From positions 1 to 22,994 of the IMG/VR virus record IMGVR_UViG_3300035168_000014: 22,994 nucleotides of DNA; one strand, written 5' to 3'. Position numbers and translations under genes: made by a program. The DNA comes from a virus. This document shows, piece after piece, positions 8,701 through 14,908 of this stretch (within the stretch, counting starts at the first letter, position 1; each line of letters starts with the position of its first letter). The notes under the pieces were generated by a model. The model saw only the letters and a list, made by a program, of their open reading frames with translations, had not been told where the DNA came from and ran no database searches.

Positions 8701-10303
8701 CGCCGATCCCATCGATCGCCTTTCCGGGAAGCGACGTGAAAGCCTCCCATCCGCGCGCGAGAAGTCCGGTCGAATCCTTGGCCTTCTTCACCTCTTCATC
8801 GAACATCCGCGTCTTCAGAGCCACGGCTTCGGAGAAGCGCCCCATTTGCTCCAGCGCGGTAACGGTCTCACGCGTCGCCAGCGACACCGGGCCGAAGCGG
8901 CGTTCGAACGCGCCGAGGCCCTGGTCCCCGACAATCTTCACGATTTCCGCATAGGCGTCGGCGAGCTCGAGGCCGAAGGCGCGGGAAAAGCGCGGCGCGT
9001 CGCCGAGAAGCGTCGGGATATTCTCGACACCGATTCCGGCCTGGGCGATCTGCGCCGCCCCAGAGACGGCCTGTCCCCGCGACATCGCGCCGGAGCGCGC
9101 CGTCGCATCGGCGATGGCGGATAGCTGGCCGGCGGAAGCACCGGCGGCACGGCCGACGCCATTGAGCGCGCGCTCCAATTCCGCTTGCTGATCGCGGAAT
9201 CGCATCACGGCGACGCCGGCCGTGCCAACAATGGCCGTCAGAATTGTGAGGGGATGCGTCGCGACGCGGAGCGCGGTCGAGCCGACCTCGGCGATAGCCG
9301 CTTTCGCGCCGACGCTGGACGACGACAGGGCGTCGAAGACCTGGGCACCTTGAGAGGTGACGATCTGCATCGGCGACGCGCCCATTGCCGCCATCGTCGC
9401 AGCATCCTGGATCTGGCGCGACAGATTCACCCATTCATGCCGGGCGAGCCCCGCGGCCTTCGCATTGTCGTTGACGCCCTTCGTCACTGCGGCGAGAGGA
9501 TCGGAAGTCGCGAGGCCAACGCCGAGGATCTGCGCCGCCGCGTCATCTGTCGTGGCGGCGCCGGATACGGAGCCGCTAGATGCAGGTCTGAAGCGCCCGA
9601 TAGCATCCCGATGGATGTCGATGCCTTGTGCAACATCGCCGACTGCGATCGGCGCACGTGACTGGCCAGCCCCGATCTGCGCTTGGTTCCGGCTTGCGGT
9701 CAACTTGACCGCATTGGCCTCGAATTTCCGCGCAGCCACCTCGACGCCGCCGCCCATGTTTGCGAACGCGGTCGTCGTCGCGCCGCTCATGCGCGTGGCA
9801 TTGGCCTCGAGCTTCTTCGCGAGCGCCGCCATCTTGTCGATATCGGCGGAGGCGCTTGCCGCTTCCTTTCCAGCAGCGGCGGCAGAGCCGCCCAATTTCC
9901 CGAGCGACTTCTCGGCTCGCGCCGCAGCGCTCGCGGCCTCATTTGTCGCGGAAGCGATCTCCGCTCCGGCCTTGGTCGCATCCTGTCCAGCATCGGAAAG
10001 AGCATCGCCGATTTTGCCGGCGGATTTCGCGACTTCCGTCGCCGCAGACGACGCTTTCTTCGCGGCATCCGCAAGAGCGCTGCCGAGTTCATCGGAGGCC
10101 TTCTCGGCTTTCGCGGCGCCGGCGCCGATCTCCGCCGTGGCGGCCGATGTCTGCTTGCCAGCCTTCTGGACAGCGGCGCCCATTTGATCGGCGGACACCT
10201 CCGCCTTCTTCGCCGCAGACGCGAATTTATCGAGGGCCAGCGTGCCCTTTTCAGCATCGGAGGAGTCAATCGCTATGCCGAGTTTTGCAACGTCGTCAGC
10301 CAT
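5789..10303 (-). CDS. Tail tape measure protein with internal muramidase-like domain
   Basis: 1504 aa, by far the longest gene, preceded by GGAGGAGACG. It sets tail length and is ejected with the DNA. Residues 1-220 are Ala/Lys/Glu-rich coiled coil (e.g. KKASSAATEVAKSAGKIGDA). About 280-520 resembles the prophage tail-length tape-measure family, with a hydrophobic segment near 353 (HPLTILTAIVGTAGVAVM). More coiled coil follows to ~980. About 1010-1135 is a lysozyme-like domain: YRSIMRAEGTDKFGDPYNTS, with Glu in RAEGT as the likely acid and SAKGAFQITNTT as the second conserved block. It probably opens peptidoglycan during injection. The region from ~1337 is Gly-rich and hydrophobic, and then SGGVADRPQLALFGEGRGPE is a common tape-measure C-terminal motif. 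By the usual ~1.5 A per residue rule the tail would be roughly 0.2 micrometres. Confidence 0.92.
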   Translation of the reverse strand: MADDVAKLGIAIDSSDAEKGTLALDKFASAAKKAEVSADQMGAAVQKAGKQTSAATAEIGAGAAKAEKASDELGSALADAAKKASSAATEVAKSAGKIGDALSDAGQDATKAGAEIASATNEAASAAARAEKSLGKLGGSAAAAGKEAASASADIDKMAALAKKLEANATRMSGATTTAFANMGGGVEVAARKFEANAVKLTASRNQAQIGAGQSRAPIAVGDVAQGIDIHRDAIGRFRPASSGSVSGAATTDDAAAQILGVGLATSDPLAAVTKGVNDNAKAAGLARHEWVNLSRQIQDAATMAAMGASPMQIVTSQGAQVFDALSSSSVGAKAAIAEVGSTALRVATHPLTILTAIVGTAGVAVMRFRDQQAELERALNGVGRAAGASAGQLSAIADATARSGAMSRGQAVSGAAQIAQAGIGVENIPTLLGDAPRFSRAFGLELADAYAEIVKIVGDQGLGAFERRFGPVSLATRETVTALEQMGRFSEAVALKTRMFDEEVKKAKDSTGLLARGWEAFTSLPGKAIDGIGAGIDALLPKFQRIELPRQAAAALPAPGAGSLSDYERRIGLAPEITPAQRERDRIDLNRRSELAGPLIDQLSPDEVQRRTMERQLAAIKPLTETADGLAALGERAGAAKEIVAQLSTALANFQTPAERMRQDSDLAVRAIGAYSFEQRASIAAEQARVTTLRQTHDETLAALAAEGARNAALAESSRRLDDMSRDASDRAQLRGLSPLQAGLAEVDIRYGRLREQNAPQDAGRIDALRQQERLNVLAQSATQTMDQIRPDLAQRRQLEDARDAIRAMLSDKDGLAALGDRANEAREAFDKLGVAIGLLRSPLERVTEANMLAMRSAEAETIGQKAQIAAEQAFRAEMETSKDRLAAVTAAEGARNVVLLESARAMREQAKQATRRAELAGLDPYQRAIKEAQLTLQDDLKRANRAGGAGSDLSIYDRSVVVPFDRAGNAATRLADAMDSAAARIGASGAQGSSAPPAAAGNVVPFFARSGGDFYRSIMRAEGTDKFGDPYNTSLGYMRSPKPLVDMTMAESLAWGDQVRRAQGLNSSAKGAFQITNTTQRDAMRALGLGGNDMFSAENQNRMADWIMRTQGIGAWEGFKSHPAEAASAQSSFGGQAQKINEATEAYRKYDSTIRAINIEQVDNWLRDETRSLDDQRRAIDLASGAWGVNKGAIAAAEEQQKLLNEAQRLGIPIAEELARKIEKLSQKAADNATAQDQMRKRVASYDVLRSGVADIAGGSAVALARGEDVGAAAKDALGRMAENMMRQSIGNIVESFMGAMGSDSLGPLGSLLGIGGGSEKNAANVNIKAANVNLSGAGLAGGGGLLDKIAGGGNSGGGGFLGGLFSGIGDFLGGLFKFESGGIMTSAGALPLHRYASGGVADRPQLALFGEGRGPEAFVPLPDGRRIPVHMTAPPAAPPQVISFTQPPAAPKFTFNNYAPGVEATPRVMSDGEIIVEIRKTAATMIAANNKKQSEASRRAI

Positions 10304-10769
10304 CGTCTCCTCCTTTCCTTTTCGCAGTCACGACATGCGCGACATCGCGCAACCCATCCTTGATTGCGCGTTGCCGATCTGCCTTGCTCTTTGCCTCGGC
10401 CGATTGAGCCGCAAGATAGGTGTCGTCTAGATCTTCGATGAGTTCGATTTCCCATGGGGCGAGCCGCACTCTGGCCCGCCGCATGAACGCATCGATATCC
10501 GGCCATTCGATAGGGGATGGCCCTGCCATTGACGGTGATTTGCGGCGCCTGAGACGCGCCCACGCTTCCCAGATATGCCGTAGCGCTTCCGGGAATGGCG
10601 GCGTCGCAAGCTCCGCCTCTATTTCGGCGACGACATCCGCGCGCTGCTTTCGAATTGCTCTTTCGAGGCGCGATAGCAGCCGGTCCCGCCGCGTCCGGCC
10701 TTCGTCGGAATAGTCGAGATAGAACGCGCGCTCGGCGTATGCCTTCAGGCCGTTGCCGAGCGCGACGTA
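10296..10769 (-). CDS. gpT-like C-terminal part of tail assembly chaperone (made by -1 frameshift)
   Basis: An open frame of 157 codons with no ATG or GTG near its beginning. It overlaps the end of the gpG-like gene in the -1 frame and ends 8 bases inside the tape-measure gene. It reads YVALGNGLKAYAERAFYLDY..., with an acidic and aromatic middle (EIELIEDLDDTYLAA) and a basic end (VVTAKRKGGDDG). In many siphoviruses the chaperone upstream of the tape measure is made in two forms, gpG and a longer gpGT, by -1 slippage near the end of G. Position, missing start and frame all fit. The fusion would be about 294 aa (137 from gpG, 157 from this part). The window holds no other candidate for gpT. Confidence 0.75.
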   Translation of the reverse strand, partial: YVALGNGLKAYAERAFYLDYSDEGRTRRDRLLSRLERAIRKQRADVVAEIEAELATPPFPEALRHIWEAWARLRRRKSPSMAGPSPIEWPDIDAFMRRARVRLAPWEIELIEDLDDTYLAAQSAEAKSKADRQRAIKDGLRDVAHVVTAKRKGGDDG

Positions 10770-11179
10770 AAAGCGTTGTCGTCGCTCAGGAACTCGAGCG
10801 CCTGGATGAGCAGAGCTCCCTTCTTCGGATCCGAGAGCAGCTTGCGCGCGTTCTCCGGCGAGAACGGGTAGACCTCGCCGCCGAACTTGACCTCGGTCCA
10901 CCCCAGCATGCGCTCGACGACGAAGGAAATGTTCCTGTCACGGACCGCGGTCGTGCTCTCTTCCGGCGCCACCCATTTCCTGCCGTTGACGCGCGCCTGT
11001 TCTTGTTCGCGGTCACGATGCAGGCGCTCCCGCGAGAGGCGGTCGCGCTGCTCGAGCGTCTTCGCATGGCCGGGGCCGGCGAATGTCCAAACCCAGTCTG
11101 ACGGACGCCCCTTGATGATGACTGGCATCTTCGCGTCGTCGGAATAGTCCAGGTCGGAAAGATCGAAATCGTCGCTCAC
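10745..11179 (-). CDS. Tail assembly chaperone, gpG-like
   Basis: 144 aa. Located between the tube protein and the tape measure, the normal place for the chaperone that coats the tape measure before tube polymerisation. The ATG at 11179 follows AAGGGGGAACTGTG. The N-terminus is acidic (MSDDFDLSDLDYSDD). The middle contains WVWTFAGPGHAKTLEQRDRL and a segment seen in such proteins, VAPEESTTAVRDRNISFVVE. The last codons overlap the gpT-like frame, and a T-run slippery site lies eight codons before the stop. Confidence 0.75.
   Translation of the reverse strand: MSDDFDLSDLDYSDDAKMPVIIKGRPSDWVWTFAGPGHAKTLEQRDRLSRERLHRDREQEQARVNGRKWVAPEESTTAVRDRNISFVVERMLGWTEVKFGGEVYPFSPENARKLLSDPKKGALLIQALEFLSDDNAFTSRSATA
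10766..10774 (-). promoter_or_regulatory. Probable -1 ribosomal slippage site for gpGT
   Basis: Minus-strand bases GCT TTT ACG: slipping back one base on TTT re-pairs perfectly because the base before it is also T, and moves reading from ...NAF-TSRSATA-stop to ...NAF-YVALGNG. It is not a canonical X-XXY-YYZ heptamer, since the P-site codon GCT would re-pair poorly; slippage would mainly involve the single TTT codon. Confidence 0.5.
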
Positions 11180-11194
11180 AGTTCCCCCTTACGA

Positions 11195-11695
11195 TCAGGC
11201 GCCGACAGAGGCGACTTCATAGACCGACGTGTTGATGCCGATGTTGAAATTGCGCCGCGTCACATTCGAAACGTTGCCGTGATTGGTCGGGCGGGACATC
11301 ACCATGCCTGCATAGTACTGCACGGAATTGGTGTAGCCGCTCCCGCGAGCATCGTTCATCACGATCTTGAAGTGATAGTTGAAGTCCGTCTTCTCGGCGT
11401 CGATCAGGTCCTCCTGACCGTCGTCGAGCGCATCACGCCCGACGATGACGGCCTGGGTCCCTGCGTTGCGCGGTCCCTTGATCTTGCGGACCCGACGATT
11501 GCCGAGCGCAGTGAACGTGATCTCATCGGACGCGTCACCGATCGTGCCGAGGTCTTCGACCTCTTCGACCTCCACCCATCCGGTCAGCGCTTCGAAATGC
11601 GTGATGGCGGCGGAATTGCTCAGCGCATTGATTGCATCGACATCGGCGACCGGGCCGATATAGAACCGCGTGCCAGCAGTTGCTTCGACAGCCAT
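11195..11695 (-). CDS. Major tail tube protein
   Basis: 166 aa, preceded by AGGAGAACGACA, a strong ribosome site suited to a highly made structural protein. Beta-rich, with features of tail tube subunits: an N-terminal MAVEATAGTRFYIGP, then WVEVEEVEDLGTIGD, a central FTALGNRRVRKIKGPRNAGT, and YYAGMVMSRPTNHGNVSNV. No signal peptide or membrane segment. It lies between the tail terminator and the chaperone genes, the standard place for the tube gene. No sheath gene is present nearby, so the tail is non-contractile. Confidence 0.8.
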   Translation of the reverse strand: MAVEATAGTRFYIGPVADVDAINALSNSAAITHFEALTGWVEVEEVEDLGTIGDASDEITFTALGNRRVRKIKGPRNAGTQAVIVGRDALDDGQEDLIDAEKTDFNYHFKIVMNDARGSGYTNSVQYYAGMVMSRPTNHGNVSNVTRRNFNIGINTSVYEVASVGA

Positions 11696-11708
11696 TGTCG
11701 TTCTCCTT

Positions 11709-12134
11709 TCAGCGTGCGAACGCTTGCCACCTGATGGTCACTTGCGTTCGGGTCCAAGAGTCATTTTGCATCGCGGCGCCGGCGCTCGGTCTGCCGTCGA
11801 TTTTCAGAGCGAAGCTCTGATCTGCCGGGCGCAGCGGTGTGCCCACAGCGAAGTGCGCGACAATGGCGGCAGAGATCCTCTTCGATGCGAGCTCGCCGGC
11901 GCCGCGCGGCATCACGACAGACACCTGAAGAAGCCCGCGCATCAGGACTGAGGCGCTGTGCCCGATGAAGGGCGAGATGTTCCGATTCGGGAGATAATCG
12001 ACCGCGATCCAGGTGCCGGCCGGAGGATCGAAAGGCACGTCCGGCCACGCGATCGGCAGTGGCGGCGCGAAGGTCAGGTCTTCCAAGTGCCTGAAAAGCA
12101 ACGCAGGGATAGCGACTTCCGGCGCTTCGCTCAC
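11709..12134 (-). CDS. Tail terminator protein (DUF4128-like)
   Basis: 141 aa. The GTG at 12134 follows GGGGAAGG at a suitable distance; no ATG is available near it. The sequence (FRHLEDLTFAPPLPIAWPDVPF, then FDPPAGTWIAVDYLPNRN and a C-terminal RTQVTIRWQAFAR) is typical of tail terminators, which cap the tube at the head-proximal end and stop polymerisation. It lies just before the tube gene, as usual. Its 5' end is 17 bp from the plus-strand ORF at 12152, so its ribosome-binding region and the putative start of that ORF overlap on opposite strands. Confidence 0.75.
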   Translation of the reverse strand: MSEAPEVAIPALLFRHLEDLTFAPPLPIAWPDVPFDPPAGTWIAVDYLPNRNISPFIGHSASVLMRGLLQVSVVMPRGAGELASKRISAAIVAHFAVGTPLRPADQSFALKIDGRPSAGAAMQNDSWTRTQVTIRWQAFAR

Positions 12135-12145
12135 CGTGCTACCTT
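12117..12145 (+). promoter_or_regulatory. Candidate promoter giving a leaderless transcript of the 74-aa ORF
   Basis: TTCCGG (12117-12122) and TACCTT (12140-12145) are 17 bases apart. The ATG at 12152 is seven bases after the -10 box, where transcription would start, and no Shine-Dalgarno precedes it. Box matches are modest. Confidence 0.3.
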
Positions 12146-12151
12146 CCCCTC

Positions 12152-12376
12152 ATGATGCGCGATGACGACGACCCGCCCTTGATGTCCGACGCCGAGGTCC
12201 ATGCGGTGTTCAAGAGGCTCATCGAGACGATCGGAGACCGTCACGCCGAGACCGAACTCGGCGAGAAGACATTGCGCGCCGTCGAGCTATTCGTGGGCGG
12301 ATGCATGCTCGTGATGTTCAAGGAGATCGATCACGACGCTCATTCGCCCGGACCGCCGCCTTCGCGCGAGCCGTAG
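12152..12376 (+). CDS. Small plus-strand protein of unknown function
   Basis: 74 aa: MMRDDDDPPLMSDAEVHAVF... then a predicted helical body (FKRLIETIGDRH, LGEKTLRAVELFVGGCMLVMF) and a Pro/Ser tail. It fills a 183-bp gap between two minus-strand tail genes where no minus-strand gene exists, and overlaps the end of the gp10-like gene by 59 bp. By hand count about 61 of 74 codons end in G or C, as in real genes here. No ribosome site is visible, but a promoter-like pair ends just before the ATG, so it may be translated leaderless. Alternative start at Met11 (12182). The protein is unrecognised. Opposite strand and position make it a moron candidate like the lipoprotein gene. Confidence 0.5.
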   Translation: MMRDDDDPPLMSDAEVHAVFKRLIETIGDRHAETELGEKTLRAVELFVGGCMLVMFKEIDHDAHSPGPPPSREP

Positions 12377-12809
12377 CTTCCGCAACTATCCACGGCCAAT
12401 TCTGAGCGGCGCGTCCGACCACTCGATAGCCGGATTGATTATAGGCCCGGCCGAGCGAGTCCTCGCCGACGAATCCATACTCGAGTCGGCGCGCATAAAT
12501 CGCGGAAAACCCTAGGTATACTGTCCCGCCGAGAGGGACATTTTGAATGATGAGATTGATCGGTCCTGCGTCGTAGGAATACGTCACGCCTGTGGCTGGC
12601 TTTGCTTCCGCGCGCATCACCGGCATCTGGGTTCCGCTGGCCTCGAGAGAGGCACGGTAGAAGCCGGTGTCTATGAGCTTTTCCGCAAGGATAATGCCCT
12701 GGATCTCTTCCGCGACATCTTGGGCGGCCATGTGAAACACAGCCTCGACGCGTTCTTTCGTGGACCTCACCCAGTCATCGATCTGGGCTGCGAAGGTCTT
12801 TTGCGTCAC
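12318..12809 (-). CDS. HK97 gp10-like tail-completion / neck protein
   Basis: 163 aa. I take the GTG at 12809, which overlaps the KilA-N stop (GTGA); the frame is open further up, but that part is a shadow of the KilA-N gene. Starts VTQKTFAAQIDDWVRSTKERVEAVFHMAAQDVAEEIQ, the N-terminal helix typical of HK97 gp10-like proteins. It continues through a Gly-Phe-Tyr segment (LIDTGFYRASLEAS) and the family's aromatic block (YLGFSAIYARRLEYGF). Such proteins sit at the neck and are needed to complete the tail-to-head joint. It precedes the tail terminator as in many siphoviruses. With no strong ribosome site of its own, its translation probably couples to the KilA-N gene in front. Confidence 0.7.
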   Translation of the reverse strand: MTQKTFAAQIDDWVRSTKERVEAVFHMAAQDVAEEIQGIILAEKLIDTGFYRASLEASGTQMPVMRAEAKPATGVTYSYDAGPINLIIQNVPLGGTVYLGFSAIYARRLEYGFVGEDSLGRAYNQSGYRVVGRAAQNWPWIVAEATARAKAAVRANERRDRSP

Positions 12810-13705
12810 TGCTTCGCGCCGGGATTCACGAGATGGAGAACGCCTTGGCCGCGCGGCTCCGGGCGCCGGGCGAAGGGCTCCTTGGATTGCAGCGCCGCGA
12901 TGAGTGGGCCGCCAATGGCGGCCTTCCATTCGGCGATCAGCCGGATCGAGAACAGCGCGCCCTCGTGTCGCGTCTCTTGCGGCGGCGGGAGCCGGTCGCC
13001 GGCGTGCCCATGCTGATCGAAATAGGATTGCAGGCTGCGGCGCACGAGCGCGACGCCGTTCCCGCGCCCCTTGCGGGCAACGCGAAGATCGAAGAACCCA
13101 GCCGCTTCCGACCTCTTCGTCCCATTGAGCAGGTCATAGACGGACAGATGCGATACGGCAGAAACGCGCGTGTCTTTGCGGAACTCCTCTTCGGCGAGGG
13201 TGCGCATGATTTCCGTGTCGCGCTTCGCGTCGGCTTCGTCGAGCCGCCTCTTGAAGTCCCGAAGCTGCTCGTCCTGCGAGCGCAGATGCGCGCCGAAGTC
13301 GCGAAGGGCGATCGCGTTCTCTTTGGTTGCCTCGATGAGGGCCGCGATCATCGCGTCCGGCGCAGCGGGCTTCCCGCTCACGATATCCCAAACCCAGCCC
13401 GAGACGACGACAGCGAACTCCGGCGACGCCCATTGCGCGAGGTGCATCGCGACGCGCGGGTGGACCCAGGTGCCTTGGAGCTCGGGGATTCCTCCTCTAA
13501 GCGATTGAATTATTTCCGTTGTCGGTATACCGATTTCGGTCGCTAAGGCCTTTAGAAAGGCCTCGGTGGGCTCATTGTCGTGGCGATAGCGGCTCCAAGG
13601 CCGCCCCACCGCTTTGCACATGGCGGTAGCGTTGAAATAGCCGTCTCCTTCACGCTGGTGGATCAGCGTGCCGCGATATTCGCGAGAGATGAGAGCATTC
13701 GTCAT
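12806..13705 (-). CDS. KilA-N domain antirepressor-like protein
   Basis: 299 aa. Residues ~5-110 are a KilA-N DNA-binding domain: YRGTLIHQREGDGYFNATAMC, then GTWVHPRVAMHLAQWASPEF and VVSGWVWDIVSG. About 125-175 is coiled coil (RSQDEQLRDFKRRLDEADAK). The C-terminal region ends PRGQGVLHLVNPGAKQ, resembling the end of the Bro-N protein at 2809. ATG 13705 is chosen over the ATG at 13720 because GGAG (13718-13715) lies 9 nt upstream, the same spacing as in the Bro-N gene. KilA-N proteins of phages act as regulators or antirepressors; target unknown here. It is wedged between the minor head and gp10-like genes, an unusual place for a regulator, so I regard it as an inserted cassette. Confidence 0.85.
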   Translation of the reverse strand: MTNALISREYRGTLIHQREGDGYFNATAMCKAVGRPWSRYRHDNEPTEAFLKALATEIGIPTTEIIQSLRGGIPELQGTWVHPRVAMHLAQWASPEFAVVVSGWVWDIVSGKPAAPDAMIAALIEATKENAIALRDFGAHLRSQDEQLRDFKRRLDEADAKRDTEIMRTLAEEEFRKDTRVSAVSHLSVYDLLNGTKRSEAAGFFDLRVARKGRGNGVALVRRSLQSYFDQHGHAGDRLPPPQETRHEGALFSIRLIAEWKAAIGGPLIAALQSKEPFARRPEPRGQGVLHLVNPGAKQ

Positions 13706-13816
13706 GTCTATGGTCTCCATCGGCTCCGGCCTGACAGGCCCGAGAGCGCACGGGGTCGCTAAGCGACGCCGGGCCGATGAAGCTCGGTGTCGCGCTCAAT
13801 CCCCCTGTCAGAGGGG
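13703..13816 (-). ncRNA. Structured 5' leader of the KilA-N gene (candidate cis-regulatory RNA, copy B)
   Basis: Same architecture as copy A (3673-3559). Hairpin CCCCT-CTGAC-AGGGG (13816-13802); linker with the shared GCGCGAC; main helix CTTCATCGGC (13782-13773) with GCCGATGGAG (13724-13715), then CCGGC/GCCGG; inner hairpins GTCGC-TTA-GCGAC (13767-13755) and CCCG...CGGG (13754-13739). CCTGTCAG (13738-13731) complements CTGACAGG of the first hairpin. Compared with A, two main-helix pairs change on both sides (A-T to T-A, T-A to C-G), as do two loop-loop pairs, and one C-G becomes T-G. GGAG is again inside the helix, 9 nt before the ATG. It lies in a 159-bp space after the minor head gene. Confidence 0.75.
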
Positions 13817-13864
13817 AAATTCGATTGGCTCAGAGAGGCAGGCGCTGGCGCCGCGCCGCAGTGA

Positions 13865-14887
13865 TCAGCGCAGCCCGCGAGTATAGTTGATGCGGATTTC
13901 TTCTCTGCATCTACAAACCGGCTCGTCGTACGGCGCGTGCATCTGCGGGGCCATGCCGGGCGGAACCTGATAGGCCTGCCGCCATGGCACCCCTTTCCGG
14001 TTCAGCCGCTCGACCTCGCGGTGATTGTGCCGGACGCGCTCATCGCCGGCGGAGTGCGGAATCTTGAGGAGGTCTTGCTCTTGCACCTGCCCCTTATCGA
14101 TCGCCTGCTCGTAGGATTCGATCTTCGCGGCCCCGAGCGCGCGGATCGTCTCCGTCCGCGAGATCGTGTCGGCGCGATATTTCAGCGAGCGGTTCCGATA
14201 GGCCGCGACCATCTTCGCGCGTGTCTCGGCAGGGATTGCCTCGCCGGTCTTGATTGCCTTCAGAACGGCGGCATCAAAGCGCTTATCGCGGAGCCCGCGC
14301 CCGAGCGCCTTGCGCAGCTCCGCGGGGTCGGTTGACGCCAACTCGGCGGCGTAGCGGCGACCCCACGCCTCTTGCCCGCTGGTGAGGCCGATGACCCCGC
14401 CGGTGCGCTTCTTCGTCCGCGGATCGATGCGCCCGACGATATCGAGCGCGGTGTCGCGCGGGTTGCGGCCGGCTTCCAAGCCGGCGCGCATGTGCGCGCG
14501 AATCATGTCGCGCTGATCGTCGACGATTTCGGTGACGAGCGTCGACGATTTCTCCCGAGCCCACGCCTCGGCGCGGGGAGAGCGGATATCGAACAAGACC
14601 TTGATCAGCGCGCCATCGGCTCCGCGCGCCGCCGGGATCGTGTCAGACACCGCGGCCCCGCCGGCGCCATAGGCGGCGACGATCTCATTTCGGAGGCCGG
14701 CGAAGTCGTTGGGGTCCAATCCGACCGCGCGGAAAGCGCCTTCGATATCGCCGACGCGGAGCCTGTCCTCGAGCTGCTTGATCGACACCTTGTCTGCGAT
14801 GCGCCGGATCGCGGCGAGGAAGGCATCTCGAATGCGCGGCTCGAATTGGTCGAGCAGCGCATCGATCGGATCGCGGTTCGCCGGCAT
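13865..14887 (-). CDS. Minor head protein, phage Mu gpF-like (head morphogenesis)
   Basis: 340 aa. The N-terminal two thirds are helical (PIDALLDQFEPRIRDAFLAAI). About residues 150-250 contain SGQEAWGRRYAAELASTDPAEL and a conserved YRNRSLKYRADTISRTET, the core of Mu gpF/SPP1 gp7-type minor head proteins. The C-terminus has the matching zinc-like pattern: SAGDERVRHNH, then PPGMAPQMHAPYDEPVCRCRE. These proteins occur in few copies in the head and help DNA packaging or ejection. The gene usually sits next to the portal; here it is seven kilobases away, behind the connector genes. The ATG at 14887 has only a weak ribosome site. Confidence 0.8.
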   Translation of the reverse strand: MPANRDPIDALLDQFEPRIRDAFLAAIRRIADKVSIKQLEDRLRVGDIEGAFRAVGLDPNDFAGLRNEIVAAYGAGGAAVSDTIPAARGADGALIKVLFDIRSPRAEAWAREKSSTLVTEIVDDQRDMIRAHMRAGLEAGRNPRDTALDIVGRIDPRTKKRTGGVIGLTSGQEAWGRRYAAELASTDPAELRKALGRGLRDKRFDAAVLKAIKTGEAIPAETRAKMVAAYRNRSLKYRADTISRTETIRALGAAKIESYEQAIDKGQVQEQDLLKIPHSAGDERVRHNHREVERLNRKGVPWRQAYQVPPGMAPQMHAPYDEPVCRCREEIRINYTRGLR

Positions 14888-14908
14888 TGGCGCGTGTCAG
14901 ACGCTCGA

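Noticed and set aside
12810-12929. N-terminal extension of the gp10-like protein
   Set aside because: Lies over the end of the KilA-N gene in another frame and has Arg/Pro-rich shadow composition.
13706-13720. Upstream ATG start (METIDM) for the KilA-N protein
   Set aside because: This ATG overlaps the GGAG site that serves ATG 13705 at the same 9-nt distance as in the Bro-N gene.
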